A DNA stretch of 64,000 nucleotides from Burkholderia savannae (GTDB lineage: Bacteria > Pseudomonadota > Gammaproteobacteria > Burkholderiales > Burkholderiaceae). The DNA lies in the NCBI RefSeq assembly GCF_001524445.2, contig NZ_CP013418.1, forward strand, positions 186,001-250,000, given 5' to 3'. Made by a program: the position numbers and the translations under genes. The notes beneath the pieces were generated by a model. That model saw only the letters and a list, made by a program, of their open reading frames with translations, was not told where the DNA came from and searched no databases. Shown piece after piece: positions 8,639 to 18,069 of this stretch. Each line of letters starts with the position of its first letter. Position 1 is the first letter of the stretch.

Positions 8639-8663
8639 AGGCGGCTTCGCCGCGAAGCCGCCT
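8639..8663 (+). terminator. GC-rich hairpin after the poxB remnant
   Basis: AGGCGGCTTCG (8639-8649) and CGAAGCCGCCT (8653-8663) are perfect complements around CCG. There is no T-run, so it may be a weak or Rho-assisted terminator of the itaconate operon. Confidence 0.45.
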
Positions 8664-9178
8664 CGTCGAGCGCGGGCGCGGCGATCGATACGATGAATCG
8701 TCCGGCGCGCCTGCCGCTGTCGGCGTCGGCCTGCTCATGATTTGGCATCCCTGGGATATCGCGAGGCGTCGACCGGAATTCGAGATCGATATCGGCTTCG
8801 ATATCGGTCTCGAATTCGACGCCGATACGAATGCGAATCGCGATGAACACGTCGAGCAATTCGAATCGAATATCGCCATCGCGTGATTCGAAAATGCCGC
8901 GCCGGCATCGTCGCCATTCGTTCGACGTGCCGGACCGAGCCCGAAGACGGGCGGCGCGCGCCCCATGAGCCGAGCTTCGCCGGCGTTTTCGCGTATTTGA
9001 ACAATAAGACGCGGCGGCCGATATTCCTGATCTTTCCGGGAAAAAATACCGCGCCTTCACGCAATCCGGAATATTTACATTCCTGACAAACCTGACAGTT
9101 CTATTTCGATCGAATGAATCGTTAAATTCGATGCGCAACAAAAATTTCATTTCGATTACTTGTTGGTCAGGAGGGGAT
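8664..9178. other. Intergenic region, no supported gene
   Basis: Contains a stretch (about 8780-8880) rich in GATATCG/GAATTCG-like palindromes, then AT-richer DNA (9000-9170) that should carry the promoter of the secreted protein gene. The open frames here lack ribosome sites and recognisable content. Confidence 0.4.
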
Positions 9179-10282
9179 GTGAATCATCGAACCCGGTTGG
9201 GCCAGGTTTTTGCCGGCGCGATTCTGTGCGTCGCGGCGATGCAGGCGCATGCCGAAAGCGCCACGGACGTTTCGCCGATCTGTACGGCCGTCAGCGCCGA
9301 ACGGACGAAAGACGCATTGCTGAGCCGCGGCGCTCACTGTCAGAAGTCGTCTCCGCTCGAATACGTGGTCAAGGACGATCAGAACAGCGAGATCGGCCGC
9401 GTCGCCATCGACGCGTATGCGTATTCCGACAATCCGTCGAACCAGCTCGCGTGGACCTTGAAGTTCCGGTTCCGCGCGCGCGCGATTTCCGGCAATCCGG
9501 GCGGCGTGATGATCAAGCCGGTCGTCGAATGCGGCCCGGCATGCACGGTCGCGCCGAACGCGGGGGTGCCGCTCGCGATCGGCGGCTTGTCCAGCGAAGT
9601 GCCGGTGGCGATCACGCCGAACATGGGCGGCGACAATCCGCAGTTGATCCGTCCGACCATCGAGTACCGCGTCGCCAGATCGGGCGATTCGTTCGAGAAC
9701 GGCGCGAGCGTGAGCTCGTATGCGGGAGCGGGCTACATTCCCGATATTCGATGCGACGTCGGGCTCGCGAAGAGCGGCACGCAAGGCTGCGTCTATCCGG
9801 ACGCGCCCGCCGTACTGCGCACCATCACCGCCGAGAATCTCGACGTCGACGAATCCGCGATCCATATTCGCGAGGCGCAGGCGGCGGGCAGTCCGGGCAA
9901 GTTCGTGTCGCGAGGAGATGGCACAATCTTCCCGGACACTTGGGAGTCGAAGCCGCTCAAGCGCACGCGCGATGCGGACTGGCGTCGCGCCAACCGCAGC
10001 AATTCGAAGCAGCAGTGCGTCGTGAAGTACGGTTCGGTCACGGGGCAATGCACGTTCACGGGCGATCCGGAGGAAACGCCGACGGATTGCGACTGCGACG
10101 AATATCCGTTCGCCGCGACACAGGAAGGCGCACGGGACAACGAAGTGTCGGTCAAGCGTATCGACGCGAGCGACAATCGCCGCGCCGGTGCGTATCTCGG
10201 CAACTTCTATTTGAACCAGCGTGTGCTGGATAGCGAGGAGTTTTACGTCGACGTGGGTTCGCAGGCCGCGTCGAAACGCTGA
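9179..10282 (+). CDS. Secreted protein with a C-terminal NucA/NucB-like nuclease domain
   Basis: The start is GTG at 9179, preceded at 6 bases by a strong AGGAGG. The in-frame ATG at 9131 has no ribosome site and would bury the signal peptide. The resulting 367-residue protein starts with a clean signal sequence (VNHRTRLGQVFAGAILCVAA, cleavage near AHA-ES). The middle is Cys-containing and unassigned. The last 65 residues carry 'CDCDEYPFAATQEG' (residues 304-317), then 'VSVKRIDASDNRRAGAYLGNFY' and 'DSEEFYVDV'. This is the layout of NucA/NucB non-specific DNases (CDEYPFA, then V-P-x-x-xN-x-x-x-G, then a terminal F-V strand). I infer an exported DNase or toxin. The N-terminal half is unknown. 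Confidence 0.7.
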   Translation: MNHRTRLGQVFAGAILCVAAMQAHAESATDVSPICTAVSAERTKDALLSRGAHCQKSSPLEYVVKDDQNSEIGRVAIDAYAYSDNPSNQLAWTLKFRFRARAISGNPGGVMIKPVVECGPACTVAPNAGVPLAIGGLSSEVPVAITPNMGGDNPQLIRPTIEYRVARSGDSFENGASVSSYAGAGYIPDIRCDVGLAKSGTQGCVYPDAPAVLRTITAENLDVDESAIHIREAQAAGSPGKFVSRGDGTIFPDTWESKPLKRTRDADWRRANRSNSKQQCVVKYGSVTGQCTFTGDPEETPTDCDCDEYPFAATQEGARDNEVSVKRIDASDNRRAGAYLGNFYLNQRVLDSEEFYVDVGSQAASKR

Positions 10283-10363
10283 CTCACATAGAAAAACAGC
10301 ACCGACGATGCCGTGGTTCGCCGTCTCCTTGCGCGAACCGCGGCATCGCACCTGAAGAATTCC

Positions 10364-12388
10364 ATGAGCGAACACGCGAATTTTCCCGCCTGGCTCAATC
10401 AGGCCTATCAATGGTGCCAACGGGCAGTCCCGGGGGCAATGCAAAGCGAGACGGTAGCGATCGAGGATGCGCTGCTGCGCGTCGCCGCCGCCGACGTGAT
10501 CGCCGTCGAAGACGTACCGTCCGTTGCGCTCGCCGCATCCGAAGGCTTTGCGCTGCGCGCGTCCGATACGGCGCGCGCGTCTCGTCGCGAGCCGGTCGAG
10601 CTCGACTTCGAGTTCACCCGGCGCGTGCTCGCGTCGCGCACGAGCAGCCCGGCGGCTCGCGCGATCGGCGTGCGGCGGGCGGTCGACATACCCGCCTATT
10701 TCCCGTTGCCGGAAAACGCCGACGCGATCGTGCCGAAGTCCGGGCATCAGGTGACGTATCGGGGCGAGAAGTCTTACCTGCGGTTTCAGGCTCCGGTGCC
10801 GCCCGGCCATCACGTGATCGCGCCGGGCAGCGAATACCGGAAAGGGGACGTGCTGCTGCCGAAGGGCGGGCGGATCACCGCCGAGCGGCAGGCCGCGCTG
10901 ATCGCCGCGGGCGTGCGCGAGATCGCGGTGACGAAGCGCCCGCGCATCGGCGTCGTGATCGTCGGCTACGATCAGGTGCCGCCAGGCGAAGCGCGCGAAA
11001 CATGGCAACGGCCGGACACGCGCGGGCCGTACATCCGCGCGATGCTGCGGCGGTGGGGGTACGACGCGCCGAGCGTCGAATATCTCGCGCCGCCGGACAT
11101 GACGCAGCCATCGCCCGATGTGCAGCGCGACGAATACGCATTCAAGCGGAAGCTCGTCGAGCTCTCGCAACGCTACGATCTGATCGTCGGCGCGGGATTG
11201 CCGGCGGCGCCGCCGTTTCAGGATCTCGGGCTGAATGCGCAGATGATGTACTCGACGGAGCGCTCGTCCGTCGAGATCAAGCAAACGCCGGCTGGGCGCT
11301 TCAATTTTGGTCGCAGCGACGATCGCTCGCCGCCGAAGAGGGAGACGGTTGCGCTGACGCGGCCCGACGGCACGCCGCACGGGACGCTGGCGCTGACGTT
11401 CTACGACCAGGCGACGCTGATCAACCTGCCCGGCCATACGAGCGCGGTGGCGATGCTGATGCACGCCGTCGTGTCGCACGTGCTCGATTTGCTCGAGCAC
11501 GTTGCGCGGCCGGGACCGGATTGGGAAACCGGCGCGATCGCGCACGACGTCGAGCGCCATGCCGAGCTCAATGGCATGCAATGGGGCAATCTGCGCCGCG
11601 GCGCCAACGGCGAACCGATTGTCCGGCTGCTGCCGTCTCAAGGCGACGGGCCGATCCGCGGCGTCGCTCAGGCCAGCGTGCTCGTCGCGATTCCGGCTGG
11701 GCAGGCGCCGTTGCCGGCCGGCAGCGCGGTTCAGTTTCTGCGGCTCGATCGCGCCGGGCCGGATGCGGCGCCGCTCGACGCGTTGCCGGCCGCCGCGCCG
11801 GCGGCGCAGCCGTTGCCTTGCGCCGCCGTCGCGACCGCTTCCGCCGCTTCGGATGCGGCCGCCGCGAGCGCCGATCTTCGCGTCGTCTGGAATCAGCTCG
11901 ACGACTGGTTCGCCGCCGATCGCAGCCGTTTGCCGGGCGGACTCAACGGACCGGCGCCGGCCGGCGAAATCGATGCGATGCATGCGGCGCTCGGCGTGAC
12001 GCTGCCGCCCGCATTCGTCGAAAGCCTGCGGATTCACGACGGCCAGGCCGATGCGGGCGCGGTGTTCGCCGAGAACGACGCGCTCCTGAGCGCGCGCGAG
12101 ATCGTCGCGCAATGGTCGATCTGGAAAGGCCTCGTGGCCGGCGGCGATTTCGACGACATGACGTCCGAGCCCGACGCGGGCATCAAGGACGACTGGTACA
12201 ACCTCAAGTGGATTCCGTTCACGCACGACGGCGGCGGCAATCATTTGTGTCTCGATCTCGATCCCGCCGAAGGCGGAACCGTCGGGCAGGTGATACGGGT
12301 CTGGCACGATGACGAGCGGCGCGAGCGCGTTGCGCGGGATTTTGTCGAATGGCTCGCTCACGTGGCGGACGAGCGGGGCGCGCGCTGA
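10364..12388 (+). CDS. MoeA-like protein fused to a SMI1/KNR4 (SUKH) domain
   Basis: 674 residues from the ATG at 10364; a GTG 17 codons earlier is also in frame. Residues about 10-460 follow the MoeA molybdenum-cofactor fold in order: 'VAIEDALLRVAAADVIAVEDVP', 'PLPENADAIVP', 'GSEYRKGDVLLPKGGRIT', 'RPRIGVVIVG', 'DTRGPYIRAML' and 'LINLPGHTSAVAML'. Key MoeA motifs are altered: the DNSAMDGYA loop reads 'VALAASEGFAL', and the SGGVSVG and STGDEL positions are not kept, so ordinary molybdate insertion is doubtful. An Ala-rich linker (about 465-505) leads to a C-terminal SMI1/KNR4 domain (about 508-674) with 'LGVTLPPAFVESLRIHDGQ' and 'WIPFTHDGGGNHLCLDL'. SUKH domains are common immunity proteins. 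The upstream neighbour is a secreted nuclease candidate 81 bases away. Confidence 0.75.
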   Translation: MSEHANFPAWLNQAYQWCQRAVPGAMQSETVAIEDALLRVAAADVIAVEDVPSVALAASEGFALRASDTARASRREPVELDFEFTRRVLASRTSSPAARAIGVRRAVDIPAYFPLPENADAIVPKSGHQVTYRGEKSYLRFQAPVPPGHHVIAPGSEYRKGDVLLPKGGRITAERQAALIAAGVREIAVTKRPRIGVVIVGYDQVPPGEARETWQRPDTRGPYIRAMLRRWGYDAPSVEYLAPPDMTQPSPDVQRDEYAFKRKLVELSQRYDLIVGAGLPAAPPFQDLGLNAQMMYSTERSSVEIKQTPAGRFNFGRSDDRSPPKRETVALTRPDGTPHGTLALTFYDQATLINLPGHTSAVAMLMHAVVSHVLDLLEHVARPGPDWETGAIAHDVERHAELNGMQWGNLRRGANGEPIVRLLPSQGDGPIRGVAQASVLVAIPAGQAPLPAGSAVQFLRLDRAGPDAAPLDALPAAAPAAQPLPCAAVATASAASDAAAASADLRVVWNQLDDWFAADRSRLPGGLNGPAPAGEIDAMHAALGVTLPPAFVESLRIHDGQADAGAVFAENDALLSAREIVAQWSIWKGLVAGGDFDDMTSEPDAGIKDDWYNLKWIPFTHDGGGNHLCLDLDPAEGGTVGQVIRVWHDDERRERVARDFVEWLAHVADERGAR

Positions 12389-12621
12389 CGTTCGCCGGCG
12401 ATTCGCGGCGCGCCGATGCGCCGCCGGCCCCGGGCGGCGAATGAGCGCAGCGCGGCGCGCCGGCGGTTCGTCGCGCGGCGTCGGCCTTCGTCTTTTCGGC
12501 CGCGTGCGCGTCGAATTCCGCAACGTCGCGACGCGCCCGGCAGCGGACGGCGGGCCGGCCGGATTGCGGCGCCTTTGATTTCGTCGTGTTCTCCGCTGTC
12601 GATCGCGCTGCCGATTTCCCG

Positions 12622-13428
12622 CTAATGACCGGCGAGCTGCCTCACCTGCTGCGCAAGCCCCGCCAGCGAAATCTGCCCGCGCATCTCGGTCACGAAATTC
12701 CCCGCCAGCACCGCGACGATCAGCACCGCGATCGCGCCCTTGAGCGGCTGGCCGATCGACATCGGATCGAGCTTCTGCGCGGATCGCGAGACGAACGCGA
12801 GGCCCAGGTCGACGAGCAGCAGCATCGCCATCATCGGCGCGGCGATCCGCGCGATCATGTTCATCAGCATGTCGAGCCGCGCCTGCGCGAACAGCGCGAG
12901 CAGCGGCGCGGGCACCGGATCGAACGAGCCGAGCGGCCACCACGCATACGATTCGTACAGCGCGCCGAGCAGGAACGTCATGCCGCCCAGCATCCAGAAC
13001 GCCGCGATCGTCAGCTGCCCGAACAATGTCGCCATCAGCGAGGTCTGCGTGCCCGAGCTCGGGTTCTGCATCTGCACGTTGTTGAAGCCGGCGACGTCGT
13101 CGACGTAGGTGCCGATCGCCTCGGCGGCCCAGAACACGGTGGACGCCGCGATGCCGAGCACGAGCCCGATCACGGCCTCCTTCGCGCAGGCGAACACGAG
13201 GAACGCGCCGCGCAGCTGCGGAATCAGCGCCTGCTGGCCGCACGCGACGAACAGGCACCAGAGCGCCGCCGCGCCGCTGCGCAGCGGGCCTTTCATCACG
13301 TTGTCGGCGGTCGCGGGCAGGATCGTCATGATCACGAGCAGCCGCTCGCTCGACAGCGCGAGCAGCACGATGAAGCCGATGAATTCGTCGCCGAGGTGCT
13401 GCAACGGAAAGATGTCGTAGGTCGTCAT
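12622..13428 (-). CDS. hrcT: T3SS export apparatus membrane protein SctT
   Basis: 268 residues, normal for the SctT/FliR family. The start at 13428 gives MTTYDIFPLQ. Family features visible: hydrophobic segments throughout, 'CAKEAVIGLVLGIAASTVFWAAEAIGTYVDD', 'GTQTSLMATLFGQL', and the C-terminal 'MIARIAAPMMAMLLLVDLGLAFVSRSAQKLDPM'. SctT forms, with SctR and SctS, the helical gate of the export apparatus in the inner membrane. It is the last gene of the hrpB operon, 16 bases after hrpB7, as in Ralstonia and Xanthomonas (hrpB8). Confidence 0.95.
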   Translation of the reverse strand: MTTYDIFPLQHLGDEFIGFIVLLALSSERLLVIMTILPATADNVMKGPLRSGAAALWCLFVACGQQALIPQLRGAFLVFACAKEAVIGLVLGIAASTVFWAAEAIGTYVDDVAGFNNVQMQNPSSGTQTSLMATLFGQLTIAAFWMLGGMTFLLGALYESYAWWPLGSFDPVPAPLLALFAQARLDMLMNMIARIAAPMMAMLLLVDLGLAFVSRSAQKLDPMSIGQPLKGAIAVLIVAVLAGNFVTEMRGQISLAGLAQQVRQLAGH

Positions 13429-13444
13429 GCCGATGTCCGGGCTC

Positions 13445-13951
13445 CTAGTTCGATGCCCGCGCGGCCGCGAGCCGGCGTGCGAGCGCGCCTTCCTCGATTT
13501 CCTCGTCCTGCGCGTCCTCGGCGGCCGCCTCGGCCGCGCGTGCGAGCCGCCGGATGCGCTCGCGCACGACGTCGATCTGCGCATCGTTGCGGGCGATCCG
13601 GCGCGCGGCCGCGGCGAGCGCGTCGGCCTTCGCCTGCAGCGCCGCGCGCAGGCGTGCGCATTGCGCGTGCGCGAGCGCGTGCTCGTCGAGCAGCGCGTCG
13701 CGATAGCGGCGGCACGCCGCGTAGTCGCCGATCGCGAACGGCGCGCGGCCGGCCGCCATCGCGTCGACGCGCGCCGCGTAGCGGTTCGCCGCATCGCGCT
13801 TCGCATGCGCGTGCGCTTCGCACTGCGCGAGCTCGGCCGCCGCCGCGTCGCGTTCGGTGCGCAGCGCGCCTTGCTCCGCGCGCAGCTTCGCGCCGCGCTG
13901 CTCGCGGCGCGCGAGCAGCGTCTCGAAGGCGCGCTGCTTGCGGCACGTCAT
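13445..13951 (-). CDS. hrpB7: T3SS stalk protein, HrpB7/SctO type
   Basis: 168 residues, almost wholly alpha-helical and Arg/Ala/Glu-rich, consistent with a long coiled coil ('[38 protein letters not shown]'). The start at 13951 overlaps the hrcN stop by four bases (ATGA). Its position between the ATPase and hrcT is that of HrpB7 in Hrp-type systems. SctO proteins link the ATPase ring to the export gate like the gamma subunit or FliJ. Sequence conservation in this family is low, so the call relies on position and coiled-coil character. Confidence 0.8.
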   Translation of the reverse strand: MTCRKQRAFETLLARREQRGAKLRAEQGALRTERDAAAAELAQCEAHAHAKRDAANRYAARVDAMAAGRAPFAIGDYAACRRYRDALLDEHALAHAQCARLRAALQAKADALAAAARRIARNDAQIDVVRERIRRLARAAEAAAEDAQDEEIEEGALARRLAAARASN

Positions 13952-15276
13952 TGGACGAGCGCGTGCAGCGCGGCGAGCGTCGCGTCGGTCGGCGAGTGCT
14001 CGTCGGTGCGCTGGTTGAGGAACGCGCGGACCCGGTCGATCTTCGCGACCGCTTCGTCGGCCGCCGGATCGCTGCCCGCCTGGTATTCGCCGAGCTGCAG
14101 GAGCGTCTCGATCTCGCGGTGCTTCGCGAGCAGCCGGCGCAGCCGGCCCGCCGCGCCGACGTGCTCGCGCGTCGCGACCTGCGGCATGATCCGCGACAGG
14201 CTGCCGAGCACGTCGATCGCCGGATACTGGTTGCGCGCGGCGATCTCGCGCGACAGGATGATGTGGCCGTCGAGAATGCCGCGCACTTCCTCGGCGATCG
14301 GATCGCTGCCGGAATCGTCCTCGGCGAGCACCGTGTAGAGCGCGGTGATCGAGCCGCGCTCGCCCATCCCGGTGCGCTCGAGCAGGCGCGGCAGCTCGGC
14401 GAACACGGAAGGCGGGAAGCCGCGCCGCGCGGGCGGCTCGCCGGCCGCGAGGCCGATCTCGCGGCCCGCGCGCGCGAAGCGCGTGAGCGAATCCATCATC
14501 AGCAGCACGCGCTTGCCCTGGTCGCGAAAATGCTCGGCGATCGCGGTGGCCGCGTACGCGGCCTTCGCGCGCTCGATCGACGAGCGGTCGGACGTCGCGC
14601 ACACGACGACCGAGCGCGCCATGCCATCCTCGCCCAAGATTAGCTCGACGAATTCGCGCACTTCGCGGCCGCGCTCGCCGATCAGCGCGATCACGTTGAC
14701 GTCGCACGATGCGCCGCGCGCGAACATGCCGAGCAGCGTGCTCTTGCCGACGCCGGCGGGCGCGAAGATGCCCATCCGCTGCCCTTCGCCGAGCGTGATC
14801 AGGCCGTCGACGATGCGCACGCCGGTCGCGAGCGACGCGTCCACCATGCGCCGCGACATCGGGTTCGGCGGCGGCGCGAGCACGGGGCGCAGCGCGTCGC
14901 AGTCGAGCGGGCCGCGCCCGTCGATCGGCTCGCCGAAGCTGTCGATCACGCGCCCGAGAACGCCGTCGCCCACCTTCACCGACAGCGGCCGGCGCAGGCC
15001 GACAACGCGCGTGCCGCGATTGATCTCGCCGAGCGCGCCGAACGGCGAGAGCAGCGCGACGTTGCGCGTGAAGCCGACGACTTCCGCATGCTGGAGCAGC
15101 GCGCCCGACGCGCTGCGCAGCTCGCACAGCTCGCCGAGCGTCGCTTCGAGGCCGACGACGCGCACGAGCGTGCCGATCACTTCGAGCACCTTGCCCGTCA
15201 TGCCGACGGCGGGCTCGATCGCGAGCCGCGCGGCCATCGCGTCGGCGACGCGGGACAGATCGGTCAGCGCGTTCAT
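13948..15276 (-). CDS. hrcN: T3SS ATPase SctN
   Basis: 442 residues, start at 15276 overlapping the hrcL stop. A complete FliI/YscN-type ATPase: the N-terminal hexamerisation domain, then Walker A 'APAGVGKST' (172-180), '[14 protein letters not shown]' (197-210), Walker B 'LLMMD' (258-262), and '[32 protein letters not shown]'. It unfolds and releases substrates from their chaperones at the base of the machine. Genes on both sides are translationally coupled with it. Confidence 0.97.
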   Translation of the reverse strand: MNALTDLSRVADAMAARLAIEPAVGMTGKVLEVIGTLVRVVGLEATLGELCELRSASGALLQHAEVVGFTRNVALLSPFGALGEINRGTRVVGLRRPLSVKVGDGVLGRVIDSFGEPIDGRGPLDCDALRPVLAPPPNPMSRRMVDASLATGVRIVDGLITLGEGQRMGIFAPAGVGKSTLLGMFARGASCDVNVIALIGERGREVREFVELILGEDGMARSVVVCATSDRSSIERAKAAYAATAIAEHFRDQGKRVLLMMDSLTRFARAGREIGLAAGEPPARRGFPPSVFAELPRLLERTGMGERGSITALYTVLAEDDSGSDPIAEEVRGILDGHIILSREIAARNQYPAIDVLGSLSRIMPQVATREHVGAAGRLRRLLAKHREIETLLQLGEYQAGSDPAADEAVAKIDRVRAFLNQRTDEHSPTDATLAALHALVQ

Positions 15277-15989
15277 GCGCGGCTCGCGTCGTCGAGCGCG
15301 CGGGCGAGCGCCGCGCGGATCGCGTTCAGTTGCGTGTCGAGGCTCGCGTCGACGGTGCCGAAATCGGATTCGCATACGCAGGTGCCGGGCGCGACGCGCG
15401 GCTCGACGACGACGTCGACGGGCACGTTGCGGCCCTGCCGGCGCCACGCGTCGGCGACGAACCCGAACTGCTCGCGCGCGGCGTCGTAATCGGTTTCGCA
15501 CACGCGCACCGTCAGATAGCTGGCGCCGGCGACGACGCGCTCGACCGTCTGCGCCGCGCGCGCGAAGAGGCCGCGCGCGTCCTCCGCGCGCACCATCTGC
15601 TGGACGGCGGCGGCGACGAGCTCCGCGAGCCGCTCGCGCATCCGGTCGCGCACGCGCCGCTCCTGCTCGAACGAATCGGCCGCTTGCGCGTGCCAGTCGG
15701 CGATCGCCTGCGCGCGGCCCGCGTCGTAGCCGCGCGCATAAGCGCTGTCGTGCTCGCGCCGCGCCGCTTCGACGAGCGCGTCGGCCTGCGCGCGCGCGCG
15801 GGCGGCGACCCGTTCGGCTTCGTCGCGGGCCGCGCGCAGCACGGCGTCGCGTTGCGCCGCGAGCGCGTCGAGCGCGGCGTCGAGCGCTTGAACCGTCTCG
15901 AACGCGTCGCGGCGCAGCACGCCGTGCGGCGCGTCGATGCAGCAATCGTCGGCGAGCGGAATCTGTCGGTTCTTCAGCCAAAAAGCCAT
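15273..15989 (-). CDS. hrcL: T3SS ATPase stator, SctL/HrpB5 type
   Basis: 238 residues. Starts with '[25 protein letters not shown]', matching the conserved N-terminus of HrpB5/HrcL-type proteins. A helical, Ala/Arg-rich central coiled coil (about 30-110) includes '[16 protein letters not shown]', the FliH-like segment. The C-terminal domain reads '[61 protein letters not shown]', typical of FliH/YscL. It binds the ATPase and connects it to the sorting platform. A 16-base overlap with the upstream hrpB4 gene indicates coupling. Confidence 0.92.
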   Translation of the reverse strand: MAFWLKNRQIPLADDCCIDAPHGVLRRDAFETVQALDAALDALAAQRDAVLRAARDEAERVAARARAQADALVEAARREHDSAYARGYDAGRAQAIADWHAQAADSFEQERRVRDRMRERLAELVAAAVQQMVRAEDARGLFARAAQTVERVVAGASYLTVRVCETDYDAAREQFGFVADAWRRQGRNVPVDVVVEPRVAPGTCVCESDFGTVDASLDTQLNAIRAALARALDDASRA

Positions 15990-16672
15990 GACCACTCCGG
16001 ATACAGCGACGGCAGGCGCGCGAGCAGCGTCGCGCCGTCCGCGTCCGCCGCCGCGTGTTCGATCCACGGCGCGCGCGCGCGCTCGCGCGGCAACGCGAGG
16101 CGCACGATGCGCGCCGGCCCCTTGGGCGACCAGACCCGTTCGCGCTCGAACAGGCACCAGCCTTCCCATGCGATGTCGTCGCCGGACAGTTGCGCGAGCG
16201 GCGTGATCGGCGCGCGGCGATCGAGGCCGCGCGCGCGCGGCGCGTCGGGCAGCGCCGTGAGCGCGGCGAGCGCGCGGCAGCCGTCGGCGCCGACCCAGCC
16301 GGCGAGCCGCTCGCGGCTCGCGCGGTCGATCCAGTGACGCAGCTCGGCGCGCCGCGACAGCAGCGCGCGCAGGCGCAACAGCCGCAGCGCGTCGGCCACG
16401 GGCAGCGCGGCGAGCCGGTCCGCGGGCGCATCGAAGCCGTCGAGTGGCGGCGACGAGGCCCCCACTGCGCGCAGCAGCAGCAGCGAGCATGCGGCGCGCA
16501 GCGCGGGCGCGCGCTCGCGCTCGCGCGTCGCGGCGACGAGCGGCGCGAGCGCGCCGTGCCAGCTCGCGTGAATCCAGTCCACCGCGCGTCGCGCGTTCGC
16601 GTCGTAGCCGGCAAGCCATGTCGCCCTTGCCGCGACGCTCGCGACGCTTGCAACCGGCGTGCCGCCGCTCAT
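15974..16672 (-). CDS. hrpB4: T3SS HrpB4/SctK-position protein
   Basis: 232 residues, start at 16672 overlapping the hrcJ stop by four bases. Ala/Arg/Leu-rich and mostly helical, with 'PLSQLSGDDI'-like and '[26 protein letters not shown]' stretches. It sits between hrcJ and hrcL, which is exactly the HrpB4 slot, where SctK adaptors of the sorting platform are found in other systems. Direct sequence recognition is weak. The assignment is by synteny, length and lack of signal or membrane segments. Confidence 0.75.
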   Translation of the reverse strand: MSGGTPVASVASVAARATWLAGYDANARRAVDWIHASWHGALAPLVAATRERERAPALRAACSLLLLRAVGASSPPLDGFDAPADRLAALPVADALRLLRLRALLSRRAELRHWIDRASRERLAGWVGADGCRALAALTALPDAPRARGLDRRAPITPLAQLSGDDIAWEGWCLFERERVWSPKGPARIVRLALPRERARAPWIEHAAADADGATLLARLPSLYPEWSWLFG

Positions 16673-17622
16673 CGCGCGCCGGCCTGCCGAGACGCGGCGG
16701 CGGCTTTCGCGCCGCTGCCACCGCTGCCGCCACGGCCACCACCGCCACCACCGCCACCACCGCCACCACCGCCACCGCCACCGCCATTGCCATTGCCATC
16801 GCCGCGGCCGCCGCCATTGCCGCCGCGCAGCCGCGCGGCGAGACCGCCCGCGCCAGCTCCCGCGCCGCCATGCCTGCGCGCGCGCCACCACAGCGCGCCG
16901 CCCGCGGCCGCGAGCGCGGCGCACACGATGACGGCGGCGAGCACGCCGACGAGCGTCGCGCCGCCGGAGTCCCGCGCGCCCGGCTGCGCGGCCGACACGA
17001 GATCGACCGGATCGGCCGCGACCGACGTGACGCTCACTTCGTCGTACGTGAGCCCTTCGACGCCATGGACGACGAGGTTCTTGATCTGCGGCGTGAGCGT
17101 CGCGAGATTCGCGTTCGGCCGGTACTTGATGAACACCGACGCCGACGACGGCTTCGCGATCTGCGCGAGCGGATCGTTGTTCGGCAACACGATGTGCACG
17201 CGCGCGACGACGACGCCGTCGATCTTCGACAGCGTGTCCGACAGCTCCTGCGACACGCCGTAGATGAAGCGCACGCGCTCCTCGGTCGGCGTCGACACGA
17301 GGCCGTCCTTCTTGAAGAGCGCGCCGAGATCGTCGTAGCGCGCCGCGGGCAGCCCGCGCGCGCGCAGCACTTCCATCGCTTTGACGATCTGCTTGTCGTC
17401 GACGGCGAGCGTCCAGGTCTTGCCGCCGTCGGGCGTCTTCTTCTGCGCGTCGACGCCGGTTTGCAGCAGCGCGGCCATCATCTCGTTGCAGTCGCGCTCG
17501 GCGAGGCCGCCGTAAAGCTCCTGCCGGCAGCCGGCGGCGAGCATCGCGCATGCGACGAGCGCGGCGAGCCGGGCGGCGCGCCGCCCGCGCGCGGCGGCGA
17601 TCGGGAGATGGAGTCGTTTCAT
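16669..17622 (-). CDS. hrcJ: T3SS inner-membrane ring lipoprotein SctJ
   Basis: 317 residues, longer than the usual 250-270 because of a Gly-rich C-terminal tail. It has a lipoprotein signal (LAAGC, acylated Cys32), followed by 'ELYGGLAERDCNEMMAALLQTGVDA' and the ring-building motifs 'GVVVARVHIVLPNN' and 'ASVFIKYR', 'LTPQIKNLVVHGVEGLTYDEVSV' (residues about 175-200). A membrane segment is near 230-250. The cytoplasmic tail then holds about 18 consecutive Gly codons encoded by a GGT/GGC repeat. SctJ forms the inner ring of the basal body. The poly-Gly run lies after the membrane span and should not disturb the ring. Confidence 0.95.
   Translation of the reverse strand: MKRLHLPIAAARGRRAARLAALVACAMLAAGCRQELYGGLAERDCNEMMAALLQTGVDAQKKTPDGGKTWTLAVDDKQIVKAMEVLRARGLPAARYDDLGALFKKDGLVSTPTEERVRFIYGVSQELSDTLSKIDGVVVARVHIVLPNNDPLAQIAKPSSASVFIKYRPNANLATLTPQIKNLVVHGVEGLTYDEVSVTSVAADPVDLVSAAQPGARDSGGATLVGVLAAVIVCAALAAAGGALWWRARRHGGAGAGAGGLAARLRGGNGGGRGDGNGNGGGGGGGGGGGGGGGGGRGGSGGSGAKAAAASRQAGAR
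16733..16800. repeat. CCACCACCG-type short tandem repeat inside hrcJ
   Basis: Repeated ccacca/ccaccg triplets and 9-base units encode the poly-Gly tail of HrcJ on the minus strand. The tract is in frame, so length changes would alter the tail by whole residues unless a non-multiple of three is lost. Confidence 0.7.
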
Positions 17623-17624
17623 GG

Positions 17625-18056
17625 TTACTGGTTCTTCATCAGTGAGCCGATCGCGTCCTTCGTCGACGTGACGACGCTCATCTTCGCCTGCAGATCGATC
17701 TGCATCGCGGTGGCCTCGGCCGACGCCTGGATCGACGCCGCGAACATCTGGCTCATCGGCAGCTCGCTCGCGTGCCGGCTCAAATAGGCGGCGTTGTCGA
17801 GCACCTGCCTGATCGCGGCGTCCGACGTCTCGACGAGCTTCGCGATCGCGCTCGCGTCGTGCGCAGGCGCGACGGGCGGCGCGGGCGTCGCGTTCGACAT
17901 CAGCGCCTGGAAGCGGCCGGCGACGTCGGCCGGGACGTCGTGCGCCGCCGTGCCGGCCGTGGTCGTCGCAGCCGCCGGGCCGCCGGGCGCCGCCGCGTCG
18001 GAGAACGCGGCGTCGAGCGCGCGGGTCAGGTCGGTCGGGGAAAGCGGGGCGGTCAT
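17625..18056 (-). CDS. hrpB2: T3SS inner rod protein, HrpB2/SctI type
   Basis: 143 residues, start at 18056 (MTAPLSPTDLTR). The family features are a variable polar N-terminus with Ala/Thr/Gly-rich stretch, then a C-terminal amphipathic helix region 'MSQMFAASIQASAEATAMQIDLQAKMSVVTSTKDAIGSLMKNQ', which closely resembles HrpB2 proteins that form the inner rod and early substrates. It ends 3 bases before the hrcJ start, second gene of the hrpB operon. Confidence 0.9.
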   Translation of the reverse strand: MTAPLSPTDLTRALDAAFSDAAAPGGPAAATTTAGTAAHDVPADVAGRFQALMSNATPAPPVAPAHDASAIAKLVETSDAAIRQVLDNAAYLSRHASELPMSQMFAASIQASAEATAMQIDLQAKMSVVTSTKDAIGSLMKNQ

Positions 18057-18069
18057 GCGGGCCTCCTCG

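Noticed and set aside
8780..8880. Small gene in the GATATCG-rich stretch
   Set aside because: Both-strand frames only reflect the short palindromic words. No start signal or conserved pattern.
9127..9154. Possible hrpII box before the secreted nuclease gene
   Set aside because: TTCG words there are 18 and 20 bases apart, not 16, so the element is not matched.
9167..13258. Very long minus-strand open frame (1363 codons) opposite the nuclease and MoeA/SUKH genes
   Set aside because: Arg/Ala/His-rich translation without domains. It is the complement of well-supported plus-strand genes, a common artefact at this GC content.
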